The notes below the pieces were generated by a model. It was not told the origin of the DNA and searched no databases. It saw only the letters and a program-made list of their open reading frames with translations. Of a stretch of DNA of 64,000 nt, positions 26,101 through 34,480 are shown in pieces. Every line of letters starts with the position of its first letter. The first letter of the stretch is position 1. The translations under genes were made by a program, and so were the position numbers. Location: the NCBI GenBank assembly GCA_000507305.1, contig DF240480.1:1-64000 (forward strand). Reading direction: 5' to 3'. The stretch is from Breviolum minutum Mf 1.05b.01. Taxonomy: Eukaryota > Sar > Dinophyceae > Suessiales > Symbiodiniaceae.

Positions 26101-28126
26101 GAATAAATCGAAAGACTTGGAGTGACTGTATAGCACTTCTAAGCCACTCATCCATTTTGTGGAGATGATTCAGTGTTTTTGTGATGTTTGAATCTAGGGC
26201 TGTAGTAATTTGTCAGCTTTGGCTGCATTTGTTTGAAAAAACAACTTGGCTAACACTCGCCGAAAGTGGCTTGCATGTACCATGAAATGGCAGGTTGTCT
26301 GTGCAGTATGCTGATAAACTCAGTTTCATGACAGGTACTCTTCTTTCTTTTGATGGGCCATTAAGGGGCCAATACCCAGCAGGTGCAAGTCTTCAAGATA
26401 CAACGGTGAAATCTGACTTCTGACATTTACCACCAAAATATGGTTTATCATCATGTAATCATATGTTTCAAAAATTGAAAGATCTTCATCTTTGGATTCA
26501 TATATCATTCACTTCATTTTTCCCTTGGTCCATTGCAAAAAATCATCTGAATTCTCTCTAATACTGGTAAGGCCGCCATTTTGCAGCATTTGTTTCCAAT
26601 CTATTCGCATACACTATCATACTGTCGGGTGGACCTGCAGCACCCGACATGTATGAAACCCTGCAAATAAATGGGAAATTCACATCAACTGCTGCAGGAT
26701 TTCTTCCATCAACAGTATGACTCCAAGAAACTACATGAAAAACAAATATCTAGCCCTCAGAATACGACATGTCGTGACATACTTCCTCGTTTTCGTCATT
26801 TTCTTCACCCTCAGGTCGACTTGGGTGCCGTTAGTTTCATGGAGGTTACAAAGTGGGCAGCTGCTATGTTATTTTTGCTACCGTAATACCTCCACTTATA
26901 CTGTAGGGGTTATAAGTTGAACTTGTCGCTCTAACAAGTTTTCTTTATGCAAAAAATCTTGCTAGATTATACAGATACCCCTGTTACCCATTTATTTCAG
27001 GCTATTTTCAGGGGTAGTTATATAACTCCATTAAATTACCATCCGGCTCAAGTCCTACCTTTTTGTTGAAACCTTATGAACAACTGAGGGATGAGCCACC
27101 GAGCTTACCAGCTAAGCACGGTGTAGAGTTGCAGGATTTTATCCAACAGGCGCGGGTTACGAAGTCGGGTTACGGTCAGGGGAAGTCGTGGGGAAGTCCG
27201 CGTTCCGCGCGGGAAGTTGGTGGTTACATTCTGGTAGACCCAACAGACTCTTGACGGAAGAAATCCAGCTAACCAGTTGAGGTTGGTAGTTTGTCCCATT
27301 ATTTACAAGGTTTAGGACCATCCCAGGTGGTTGTTTGGGATTTCTTCCATCAACAGTAGCTGGCTGGAAAATGGATGATTTCAAGATGTATTTCCTGCTG
27401 ATTAAAGAGGGATGTCACTTCCAGGGATACACCCTGGAAAGTTTTCATGAAACCCAAAAGTTCAGGTTTGGAAGATGATTTTGTTTTTCAATTAGGTGAT
27501 CTTTGTGTTTGATATTAATTTTCCGGGGTGTATGCCTGCGGTGGTAAACCAGCAATTAGCCATTGACTGGAAACTGACAATCAGATACACAAGCCTCAAG
27601 GTGTCTGTTTTTTGTGCCCAAAACAAACGTAGATACGATACCAGCTAACACTCAAAAACACATCTAAATCAAACCCTAAACACTGGAGACAGCTTCAAGG
27701 AATTCAACATTTGGGGAGTCCTTATGTTTCAGTTTTTTGGACGGTGCATTTTGCAGAATTCAGAAATCTGTAATCTATTTGGGCAAATTATAGCGACATC
27801 AGCCGAGGTCACCACAAAAGGTGGTTTAGTAGTGGGGATCCCCACTACAACAGGCCCTAAATTTAGGTTTAGAAATTAATGAAATTATAGTTTTAAATTT
27901 TGCAAATCATATGAATTTTGCCCAGATCTATTTTTCAATTATATATTTTTTGTGAAGCTCCCATCACCGACACTGACCGACACCCCCGAGGCCTTACAGA
28001 AGGATCCAGCTATGCGACCCGGGGCATCGACCATGAAGGCGTTTTCTACCGGTGGATCACGGTAGATGCAGCCATCCCTTTGAGTTTGGAAAAATGCTGA
28101 AAAAACCCAACGGTAAGGGTATATGA
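16253..28126 (+). CDS. MAP kinase kinase (MAPKK, STE7 class), multi-exon
   Basis: Dual-specificity protein kinase that would phosphorylate a MAP kinase. Exons, in order: 16253-16306 (PTGRELALKIMQ, catalytic Lys), about 17396-17446 (LLRALQDLFQVQKSS, helix C), 17822-17888, 19232-19283 (YMNAGALSSILAAKKKA, hinge), 19576-19626 (IPERLLANITWQ), 20160-20192 (VLDGLEYLHSI), 21794-21839 (MHVIHRDIKPSNLLL, catalytic loop), 22400-22476 (VKITDFGVSGELEDD), 23625-23713 (FFSKVGTIHYMSPERVVG), 24638-24697 (WSLGLTLMECVLMRYPCP), 25232-25268, 25916-25962 (GKLSVWELMKRID), 27089-27149 (DEPPSLPAKHGVELQDFI), 27991-28040 (LQKDPAMRPGASTMK) and 28072-28126 (HPFEFGKMLKKPNGKGI, stop). Phases agree at every join from 21839 onward. 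Donors are GC at 16307, 24698 and 27150, GA at 21840, otherwise GT. The last intron would be only 31 bp. The start codon and glycine loop are not found, and the segments between 17446 and 19232 are uncertain. Confidence 0.9.
16351..16470. mobile_element. MITE family D, TA-flanked
   Basis: Ends TACTGTTGATCGAAGGAATC and TTTCTGAACCATCAAAAGTA. In the kinase intron 44 bp after the catalytic-lysine exon. Confidence 0.8.
16846..16960. mobile_element. MITE family A with extended inverted repeat
   Basis: Inner arms AACATAGCTGGCTGGAAAAT and its near-perfect complement (TTTCCAGCCAGCTATGTTAG) make one of the best-paired copies; the right end is CGGAGGGTA. In a kinase intron. Confidence 0.8.
17114..17186. 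repeat. (TTG)n microsatellite
   Basis: Uninterrupted TTG trinucleotide array in a kinase intron. Homopolymeric frames (Leu, Val, Cys or Gln) on either strand are artefacts. Confidence 0.95.
17889..19231. other. Kinase intron region, one exon possibly missed
   Basis: Between the GAYSEFYIG exon and the hinge exon a strand of the kinase N-lobe (around the gatekeeper) is still missing and should lie here. A frame at about 18256-18360 is open but does not resemble a kinase. No MITE was recognised. Confidence 0.4.
20343..21275. mobile_element. Large inverted-repeat element with TTAATAAG motif array
   Basis: About 930 bp, bounded by inverted repeats of ro 55 bp. The left end starts CATGAGAATTCTAGCTACC and runs through AAGCTACCTACGTCAG; the right end mirrors it, ending GGTAGCTAGAATTCTCATGA. 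The arms differ by one C/G in a homopolymer and one substitution. Inside, the 8-mer TTAATAAG or its complement CTTATTAA occurs at least eleven times, often back to back as palindromes. No open frame encodes a transposase. It sits in the kinase intron between the LEYLHSI and HRDIKPSN exons. A non-autonomous DNA transposon is the simplest reading; class unknown. Confidence 0.8.
21286..21396. mobile_element. MITE family A, TA-flanked
   Basis: Ends TACACCCCCGAAAACTAACA and TGTTAGTTTTCGGAGGTGTA, nearly perfect. Directly downstream of the large element at 20343-21275, in the same kinase intron. Confidence 0.9.
22027..22132. mobile_element. MITE family C
   Basis: CCCATGGCATCCATATAG at the left and ATACATGGATGCTATGGG at the right enclose TTTACCTACATTTACC and its partial inverse GTAGGTAAAT. 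In a kinase intron. Confidence 0.8.
22480..23624. other. Kinase intron without further exon
   Basis: Contains AT-dinucleotide runs near 22610-22645 and unique sequence. An open frame at 22888-23112 shows no kinase or other motif. I see no exon here. Confidence 0.5.
25359..25456. mobile_element. MITE family E with 4-bp target duplication
   Basis: Runs from CTAGGTGGTGGTTTCAAAG to TTGAAACCACCAACTAG, with the CACCCCTATTTGGGGAAGG centre. ATGA is present immediately on both sides (25355-25358 and 25457-25460). Confidence 0.9.
25722..25832. mobile_element. MITE family D
   Basis: TGCTGTTGATGGAAGAAATC at the left, TTTTTCTATCAACAGTA at the right. CCTGCACCACCTGGGA and the CTGGTGCAGG near the right end extend the pairing. 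Kinase intron. Confidence 0.85.
26620..26716. mobile_element. MITE family D, left arm altered
   Basis: Right end TTTCTTCCATCAACAGTA is intact; the left end reads TACTGTCGGGTGGACCTGCA. Kinase intron. Confidence 0.7.
27246..27358. mobile_element. MITE family D, reverse orientation
   Basis: TTGACGGAAGAAATCCAGC at the left and GGATTTCTTCCATCAACAGTA at the right. The inner CATCCCAGGTGGTTGTTT is the complement of the CACCTGGGATG seen in forward copies. Kinase intron. Confidence 0.8.
27429..27532. mobile_element. MITE family A, diverged
   Basis: TACACCCTGGAAAGTTTTCA at the left, TTAATTTTCCGGGGTGTA at the right. Kinase intron. Confidence 0.7.
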
Positions 28127-28180
28127 CCATCTAAGAAGGATTTCAACAGAACGGAAGGGTGTTTGTTTGTGTGTTTTTTT

Positions 28181-28190
28181 GTGGCTCAAG
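28181..28190 (+). promoter_or_regulatory. Possible relict spliced-leader end
   Basis: TTTTTTTGTGGCTCAAG (28174-28190) ends in TGGCTCAAG, which equals the last nine bases of the dinoflagellate spliced leader (…ATTTTGGCTCAAG); the next base differs. It lies 61 bases before the ATG of the intronless gene at 28252. Such relics mark genes re-inserted from trans-spliced mRNA. Nine bases can match by chance, so the position matters more than the match. Confidence 0.4.
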
Positions 28191-28251
28191 CAATCTAGCA
28201 TCAAGCCTCAATCGATTTGGGTCATCTCGTCGGAGCTCCGGATAGCTAGCA

Positions 28252-28656
28252 TGGAATACCAGTTGCCCGCCACTTCGGTCGAGACTGGGGCCATGCCAGG
28301 TGCTCCTTACGTGGTGTCTCAGCCAATGGCAATGGATGGAGCTTACATGACAGGGGCACCGTACACAACTTACGGTGGGTACTCCATGTCTCCCTACATG
28401 CCTGCCATGCCGGCAGTAGGTGGTTTGGACCATTCCCAGGGCAAGTGGTTTGCTCCTGGTGAGGCACTGCCACCTGGCTATGTGATCACTGCACACCCTG
28501 AGGGCCACAGTGCTCCTCAGGAGGGACATGCAATGTCAGAGATGGCCAGCGCGAGCTTTGTGATCCCTGCCAGCTCTGCTGCTGCGGCTGTCAAGACTGG
28601 CTCTGCCGTGAAGTCCAAGAAGAGCAAAAAGAAGAAGAGCTCCGGGTGCTGCTGAG
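28252..28656 (+). CDS. Intronless gene, 134 aa, Lys-rich tail ending Cys-Cys
   Basis: An uninterrupted frame from ATG 28252 (MEYQLPATSVETGAMPG) to TGA. The body is rich in Met, Pro, Tyr, Gly and Ala (GAPYTTYGGYSMSPYMP), followed by GKWFAPGEALPPGYVITA. The end is an Ala/Ser-rich stretch, then KSKKSKKKKSSGCC. A basic cluster plus terminal Cys-Cys suggests lipid anchoring (prenylation or palmitoylation) at a membrane; that is inference. Codons favour G or C at the third position, unlike the AT-rich surroundings, as expected for a well-expressed gene. The frame is also open upstream to about 28167, but the first ATG is preferred. It begins 126 bp after the kinase stop on the same strand. No domain family is recognised. 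Confidence 0.85.
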
Positions 28657-29398
28657 ATGGTTGATGTCTTCAAGAGCATACCCTCCTTTGTGACTATGCC
28701 TTGATCTTGACGGAAAACAACATGCCAATGATTCACAGTGACAACCGTGACCCTTGGCCCTTGGTCAACTCGAAGAGTGCATGGTCATTTGTGGCGTGAG
28801 AAGTTGCGAGATGACTGAGCAAAAGTGTGGAAGAAAAAAAATGTGTGTTTTTGCTAGTTTAAAGGTGTATTATCTAAAACTAATCACATCAGACCAGGTA
28901 TATGACAGTGATGAGGGAATAAACGATTCCCGAGCAAAAGTGAGCAAAAATACAGCAACATTATTCTGTTTCACTTGGCCAGCAGCTTCGGAAGCAAAAA
29001 ATGCAGTGCTCAGGCGACGGTCGACCAGTCTTATCAAACATGTGGGGCACTGAACTGGCATACGTCATGAACAGTGGCGGAATGTTTTCACCGTGAAGAA
29101 GTTCTCAGAAAAGTATCGAAAACCTAACATGTGTGAGAGTGTGATACTCAAAATCCGTCAAACTATTTTTGTGGATCAATTTCATCCACATCCCATCCAA
29201 AAATCATCCAGAATATACCCTTCCCAAAACTAACATAGCTCCCAAAAGGAAAATTCGCGTCTAAAAACCATCAATTTGTAGGGGTGAAAATTCAGGTCGT
29301 TTTCTCCTCGCGGAAGTTAGGGTTTAAACCATGGTTTAATCATTAATCCAATCATCCAAGGTGTGTCTCTCCCTATGGGTGTCTCCTTTCTGTGGCAG
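28657..29398. other. 3' flank of the intronless gene
   Basis: No polyadenylation signal is recognised, and an A-run (GAAGAAAAAAAATG) lies near 28832-28841. From 29215 a left half of a family A element is visible (CCCTTCCCAAAACTAACATA). No gene is supported. Confidence 0.4.
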
Positions 29399-30473
29399 GC
29401 CCATTCTTGGCTCCAAAGTTTCGCTACGTCGGGGCAGATGGAACTGGCCATGTGGATTGCACCACAAGCACCACCTGAGGAGGCCGGCGGCTGGTCATTT
29501 GTTGGGTTAAAGGTGGAGGGGATTTTTTTCTCATGAGGGCAATTTTGGAAGGTGATGATGATGTGCCTTATAAGATCTTCATGTTTTAGTCATGTTTTAT
29601 TCGTGCAGTTTGAATGGGGCCAAGTGAAACGACTTGGAAGTGATGTAATGATATTCCCCATTCAGAGTCGTTGTTTCAAGCAGTAACCGGGCCGAGCTCG
29701 GAGCCCATTTCAGCAGGAAAAGAAATCACAATTGAACACGGGAAATTTCTACGGATGGGTGTCAGGCTGGAAGGTAGTAAGGATCGTCATTAGTAAGTTG
29801 GTTTATAACCTACTTATGGGACTTACAACCAACTTATAGGGGTTATAAATCCAGTTACTAAGTACCAGTGACATCCCAGTATGCATGGTGAAGATTTGGA
29901 GAGAGAAGAAACTTCCATTCCTTTGAAGCCTTTCAAACCGCCACCAGGCACCGAGACAAAGGCGCAGTTGGAAACTGGAAATTGGGAGCGATCCTTATTT
30001 TTCTGATGGTATAAAGTATTGGGTTTGTCGTTGACAAAGTATGGGCGATTCAAAACGATGTCAAAACATTTTAGATCATGTTCATTCATGTAATTGATGT
30101 ATATATATGTTCAGGTCACATGTCTATGAAGGGTGAAGATGGCTGTAAGTATAGGAACCCTTTCCTCACCTCATACATGTTTTGTTCAGCAGCATTTCCA
30201 TTAGATTCGGTATGTCCGATGTTTTCAACCAGGAGGACACGTTGAGGACGAGACAGTATTTAAAAATGTTGAACAAAAATTATCTTGCAGCAGGATCACA
30301 ATACATTTGAGAATGCTTTTTAGCCGTTACTTTCAAGGACTGCAACCATGCGACAGGTCACGGCCCAATCCCTTTCAGATTCCCCATGGAGGTGCCTATG
30401 TGGTGGGTGATGGCGTCTTGCGGGATGAGATTAATAAGAGAGAGAAACAGTTGGAGGATGAAAAGTGCAATGA
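29399..30473 (+). CDS. Phase-consistent exon chain, function unknown
   Basis: Six exons join without phase conflict: 29399-29476 (PFLAPKFRYVGADGTGHVD), 29681-29773 (ISAGKEITIEHGKFLRMGVR), 30115-30144 (HMSMKGEDG), 30190-30209 (AFPLDS), 30233-30255 (EDTLRTR) and 30291 to somewhere before 30474 (RPNPFQIPHGGAYVVGDGV). Donors include a GA site at 29477 and good GT sites (GTAGTA, GTAAGT, GTATGT). The intron 30256-30290 is only 35 bp. The last exon runs up to a family D transposon at 30474. No family recognised. It may be the upstream part of a kelch-containing gene (see 31536-31701). Confidence 0.6.
29786..29880. mobile_element. MITE family F, degenerate
   Basis: Retains GGTTTATAACC, GGGGTTATAAA and a right end with GTGACATCCCAGTA. 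Begins right after the GTAGTA donor at 29774. Confidence 0.5.
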
Positions 30474-30594
30474 TACTGTTGATGGAAGAAATCCTGCACC
30501 ACCTGGGATGATCTGGGATGTAAAAGACCCTGTAAATGATAGGATAAATTACCAACCTCAACTAGTTAGCTGGAATTCTGAACTATGAACAGTA
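30474..30594. mobile_element. MITE family D, TA-flanked
   Basis: TACTGTTGATGGAAGAAATC at the left, AATTCTGAACTATGAACAGTA at the right (within 20 bases: TTCTGAACTATGAACAGTA). The internal CACCTGGGATG and CCAACCTCAACTAGTTAGC are typical of the family. Confidence 0.85.
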
Positions 30595-30631
30595 TATTGC
30601 TTTGTTTCCGCATCGTTTTTTTCTTTGTTGT

Positions 30632-30756
30632 TACACCCCCGAAACTAACATGTCCCCTAGAATAAGGACTATTTCAATATATTTCAATACTAGTAGGATA
30701 TACATCTTCCAACCATTGATTTTCAAGTGACATGACATGTTAATTTCCGGGGAGTA
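30632..30756. mobile_element. MITE family A, TA-flanked
   Basis: Ends TACACCCCCGAAACTAACAT and ATGTTAATTTCCGGGGAGTA; slightly longer than other copies because of ATATTTCAATA duplication in the centre. Confidence 0.8.
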
Positions 30757-31353
30757 TTTTGATAGAAGGGAAATGTTGCGATCCAAGCCCCGAGAGATTA
30801 CAAAACGTCACAGTCAGACAGTCGGATGTGCTACATGATGAATGTGTCATGCTGCATCCACCTTACTATTATCACAAAACCCTGAAGGTTAACGGTTGGA
30901 TCCTGAAAATCACCCTTAAGAGGTCAAAAACCATAAATCAAATAAACACAATTAAAACTCATCTCTCCAATTTGGATCAACCCATTGAGCTCCTCCGGTC
31001 CCATCAGGCTATCGAGCGTGTAGTCCAGCCAAGTCTACGGTGGGAAGCTTAACAATTTCAGAAAGATGAGTGATGTAGAGATGCCTTTAACTTTTGTGCC
31101 TATATGTAAGACTATGCTTGTGCACAATGCGATGTGAATAGGCAGACATACATAGAGTTATGAGTTTACATAATATAAGAATATATTCATATGTGTTTGG
31201 TTATATATATATATACATTGTATCCATTTGTTTCCTAGCACTTATTCAAAAGAACGTTATATGTAAATTCTTTAAAAACACCCAGCCATTTCATGGCTCA
31301 AGACATATTTCAACCTCAAGAGTCCTACAAGTCTTTAAACAGCCTTCACTTGC

Positions 31354-31500
31354 GTTGGAAGCACTCAGGAGCGGGGGCTCCATTCCCAAAAACGCGGGAT
31401 TCTTCCACGCAGTACCTGGAACGGGATGGTTTCTGTGTCGTTGGAGGGCGTGGCAATAAGGGTCTTCTGGTTGGAACTTCTTCAACAACTTGTATCTTGA
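31354..31500 (+). pseudogene. Kelch-like blade with apparent frameshift
   Basis: The frame DSSTQYLERDGFCVVGG (31399-31448) matches a kelch blade core ending in two glycines. The part expected next (WNFFNNLYLDD, 31472-31504) is in a different frame, with no plausible intron between. Either a frameshift has damaged this blade or the second match is accidental. Confidence 0.4.
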
Positions 31501-31535
31501 CGATTAACCGCAAGGCCAAATCAGTGCAAAAACAG

Positions 31536-31701
31536 CTTTTCCCCTCAACGGATCCCAACGGCTCCATTCGGAGCGGGCCGGCACAAACACACCGTTGTAT
31601 GGAGTGATGTTGCAGATGGGTTCTACGTGTTCGGAGGCAAGGACGGTGGCAACTGGTTGAACGAGGTGTATGTCTACCATCCGGAGCCAACAACGACAAC
31701 A
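31536..31701 (+). CDS. Kelch-repeat exon
   Basis: Opens after an AAAACAG acceptor and closes before a GTAACG donor, giving exactly 55 codons plus one base. It holds one good kelch blade: PTAPFGAGRHKHTVVWSDVA, then DGFYVFGGKDGGNWLNEVYV, then YHPEP. The spacing of the double glycine, Trp and Leu-Asn-Glu-Val-Tyr is that of beta-propeller blades used for protein binding. Kelch proteins are abundant in dinoflagellates. It is probably part of the same gene as exons at 29.4-30.5 kb or 36.2-37.5 kb, but the joins are not shown. Confidence 0.75.
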
Positions 31702-31765
31702 GTAACGCTGATTCTACATCGGCTACGTCATCAACAGCAACAACAACATCCATGACTTCCATGAC

Positions 31766-31843
31766 TACGACATGCACAGAAGACCGAGTAGACAGGAGCG
31801 ACAGTTCTTGCTCCTGTCTACTCGGTCTTCTGTGCGTGTCGTA
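31766..31843. repeat. 34-bp near-perfect hairpin
   Basis: Left arm 31766-31799 and right arm 31810-31843 are complementary at 33 of 34 positions (central part GCACAGAAGACCGAGTAGAC), separated by a 10-base loop. It is not flanked by TA and does not match families A-F. It begins 65 bases after the donor of the kelch exon. Confidence 0.95.
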
Positions 31844-32227
31844 TGTTGGAAGGTGGACTGTGGCCGTGACGGTGTTGTACATTGATTGTTTTTGGGGGCC
31901 CCTGTAGCAATCTACGCTCACTTGATGATCTTGATGGAACCAGGCTCAGGTATGGATCGAGAATGAAATCTCCTTAGATTTTCAACAAACATCATCAAAC
32001 ATCGATGGGTTTCACTATCACTATGTTTCACTGTTTCACCTGTCGTTTTCGAGTTGTTCTTCCTCAAAATAAGCCACCCAATGCAAGGCAATTAAAAAAA
32101 GAAACATTGGTGTCCCAGCCCATGATACAGTAGTTCATTCCCAAATGGAGACAGTTCCAATATTCCGTGCTCCTTAAAACACCAAGGATGGTCGTGAGGG
32201 TCATGTGCCTCCGCGCTTACCTGAAAG

Positions 32228-32282
32228 CAGTCCACCTGCGAAAACTCCACGGATGCCAGAGGGAAGCCCTGCGGCAAAGACA
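32228..32282 (+). CDS. PEGS-type repeat exon 1
   Basis: Frame SPPAKTPRMPEGSPAAKT, ending in phase 0 at a GTGTGG donor. It is similar to the exons at 33178 and 33521. Proline-rich and likely disordered. Confidence 0.55.
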
Positions 32283-32331
32283 GTGTGGTGACTCAGATGT
32301 TTGTTTGATGATTGATTTCATTAGCCATAGC

Positions 32332-32420
32332 AATAGCATGCATGTATGGTATATTTACCTACATTTACCATAAACATCAACCATTCATACAGATAGAAAT
32401 AGCACACATGGTATGGGACA
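32332..32420. mobile_element. MITE family C, partial
   Basis: Left ATGCATGTATGGTATATTTA with ACCTACATTTACCAT; a degraded right end near CACACATGGTATGGG. Confidence 0.55.
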
Positions 32421-33001
32421 TATGTAAAAAGCTGGTTGGAGGTACAGGAATCCATAGAAGGATTACATTTTATTACTTATTAGTTATTATTGTTTGTTTT
32501 TAATGATTATTTATGTTTCAAGTATACCACAGCAGTATATTACACTCATTGTAGCAACATTTAAAGAACAACTCCCTTCATTGACAAGCTCCTTGGGATG
32601 GCAATCATTACTTCAGGGTTTTCTTGAAGTTATTTTTTAATACTGCTGATAAGTTACTGTACAAAGTGATCCGGATTGAACCGGCGATGCGGTTGATAGA
32701 AGAAATCCGGCTAACCACCTGGGATGTATGAAATCCTGCACATAATGGGCTATCACCATTGCTCTTGAAAGATTGCACAGAATGTCCGGTATAATATGGC
32801 AGATATGTTGTGGTGGTCTTATTTGTTTCAAAAGCTTTCTACTCTTGGGAAGATGATTTGGTGGTGGTCTTTATTTTTGTTTCCAATATTTCCAGTTTCA
32901 CCGTGGTTCGTGGGAAGATGATCCGTGTCAGTCTTTTCAAATGTTTCCAGAAAAATACGGTAGTTCTTTGAAAAATGATCCAGTTTAACATGAATATTTT
33001 T

Positions 33002-33108
33002 ACTACCCTCCCGAAGTTTCACATATCCCCTAAAATTTGGCCTTCCCAAAAGGAAACGAGCCTTCCAACCATCAATTTTCAGGGACTGTGTGTTAAACTT
33101 CCGGATTG
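33002..33108. mobile_element. MITE family A, right end degraded
   Basis: Left TACCCTCCCGAAGTTTCACA, centre CCTTCCAACCATCAATTTTC, right GTGTGTTAAACTTCCGGATT. Confidence 0.75.
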
Positions 33109-33177
33109 GTTTGAAGCCACCACCTTTATAAACAGATATCTACAGAATCGACTTGCAACAGAGTCAACTTGATCCAG

Positions 33178-33219
33178 GATGTCCCTCCGCGGTTGCCAGA
33201 GGGCAGCCCAGTTACCAAA
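33178..33219 (+). CDS. PEGS-type repeat exon 2
   Basis: Starts after TCCAG in phase 0: DVPPRLPEGSPVTK, followed by a GC donor (GCTGTG); alternatively it reads on as AVLSLDRT to TGA. Sister of the exons at 32228 and 33521. Confidence 0.55.
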
Positions 33220-33520
33220 GCTGTGCTGTCCTTAGATAGGACATGATTATGGTGGATGCGCAAGCAGCAAGCACATACAAGCACCATTTGACGCCAACAC
33301 AGCAGGAGTTGGTTGAACAAGAATAAAAACAACAGTCCCATGGGTTTATCAATGGCTATTAGAAATAAATCACCATCACCTCAATCAATTATCTTAGATA
33401 AATTTCAACACCACTTCCCCCCAGATCCCTTTAGATGAATCACAACAAGCCCAAAAAACAAACATGTCCCCGTTGTTCCCGGGTTTCCCAACCCGGTCGC
33501 TACGTTGGAATCCTGCCAAG

Positions 33521-33580
33521 GACGTGCGGGACGCTGGCAATCCTCCACGCTTGCCGGAAGGGAGCTTGAGACCTCCGAAG
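33521..33580 (+). CDS. PEGS-type repeat exon 3
   Basis: Starts after a GCCAAG acceptor in phase 0: DVRDAGNPPRLPEGSLRPPK. The donor is probably GC at 33580. Shares PPRLPEGS with the exon at 33178. Confidence 0.55.
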
Positions 33581-34318
33581 CTCGGCTGTTTTCCTCCAAA
33601 GGAAAGTTCGGGTTTCGGGCAAAGGTGGGGGCATTTTTTTCCAACTTTTTTTGTATACAAATGGGGGTTTCCTTAAATGGTGGTACCCCAAAGACACCCC
33701 CATAGTTGATGATTTTTAGTAGGAAAAACCAATGGTTGTTGGGTACCACTGTTTTAGGAAACCCCCAAATAGGTCAATGGTTGAAGTATGAAATTGTAAG
33801 GGGGATTAGATATTTGGATTTGATGATTGATACTTGTATGTGGTGTAGTGACAGATTCCTGTAGATATTTTGATTTGCCGGACCCTAGCGTCCCCTTGCT
33901 TTAGTTTGGTAATTTGTAGCTGCTTGCAGTAGATGGTGTTTCCCCACTTCGGGGCTTTGTGATGCTTCCTAATCTACTAAAGGTGGTGTAAGATCTAGAA
34001 TCTCGTTACCAACCATGTTATACGAGAAGCTTCAAAAGCTGGATCTATGGAAGAAGCTGGGTTTCATCAGCCACGTCAGATTCTACCAAGTGGGGTGAAT
34101 TGTAGATTCGGCTTTCTTGTCCACTATGCCAGGTAAGATTTGGGGATGTTGGCAATGAGATGACGCTCTCCCAGAAAGGTCAAGGGTTTCCTTCAAACAA
34201 ATGAACAATGCCCAGTTGATCTTCAGACCCTACTTTATCAAAACCATCCCAAGAAGATAGCAGCTTGACCTTGCCCTTCTTCGAAAAAAGAATGACAAGT
34301 TCTAGTACTAGTGTTCAG

Positions 34319-34480
34319 GGCTCATTTCCAAGATGCACCTTTAAACCTTGTGAAACACAGACCTTGGCCTGTCATGTTTCCAACATTTGTCCAATGCTAC
34401 CTGAGGAGAGGTCCAGTGTTCGATGCCTCGGAGATTGGGCGTTCAAGATGTGCTGGGCAAAGGACCTATGATTTGAACAT
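34319..34480 (+). CDS. Candidate exon, function unknown
   Basis: After a GTTCAG acceptor the frame AHFQDAPLNLVKHRPWPVMF continues through VQCYLRRGPVFDASEIGRSR. GC content is higher than the flanks and no repeat explains it. Donor not resolved. Confidence 0.45.

Noticed and set aside
28143-28529. 128-codon minus-strand frame
   Set aside because: Antisense shadow of the GC-rich intronless gene.
31745-31860. Ser/Thr-rich frame (SATSSTATTTSMTSMTTT) after the kelch exon
   Set aside because: Crosses the hairpin and lies past a good GTAACG donor; more likely intron.
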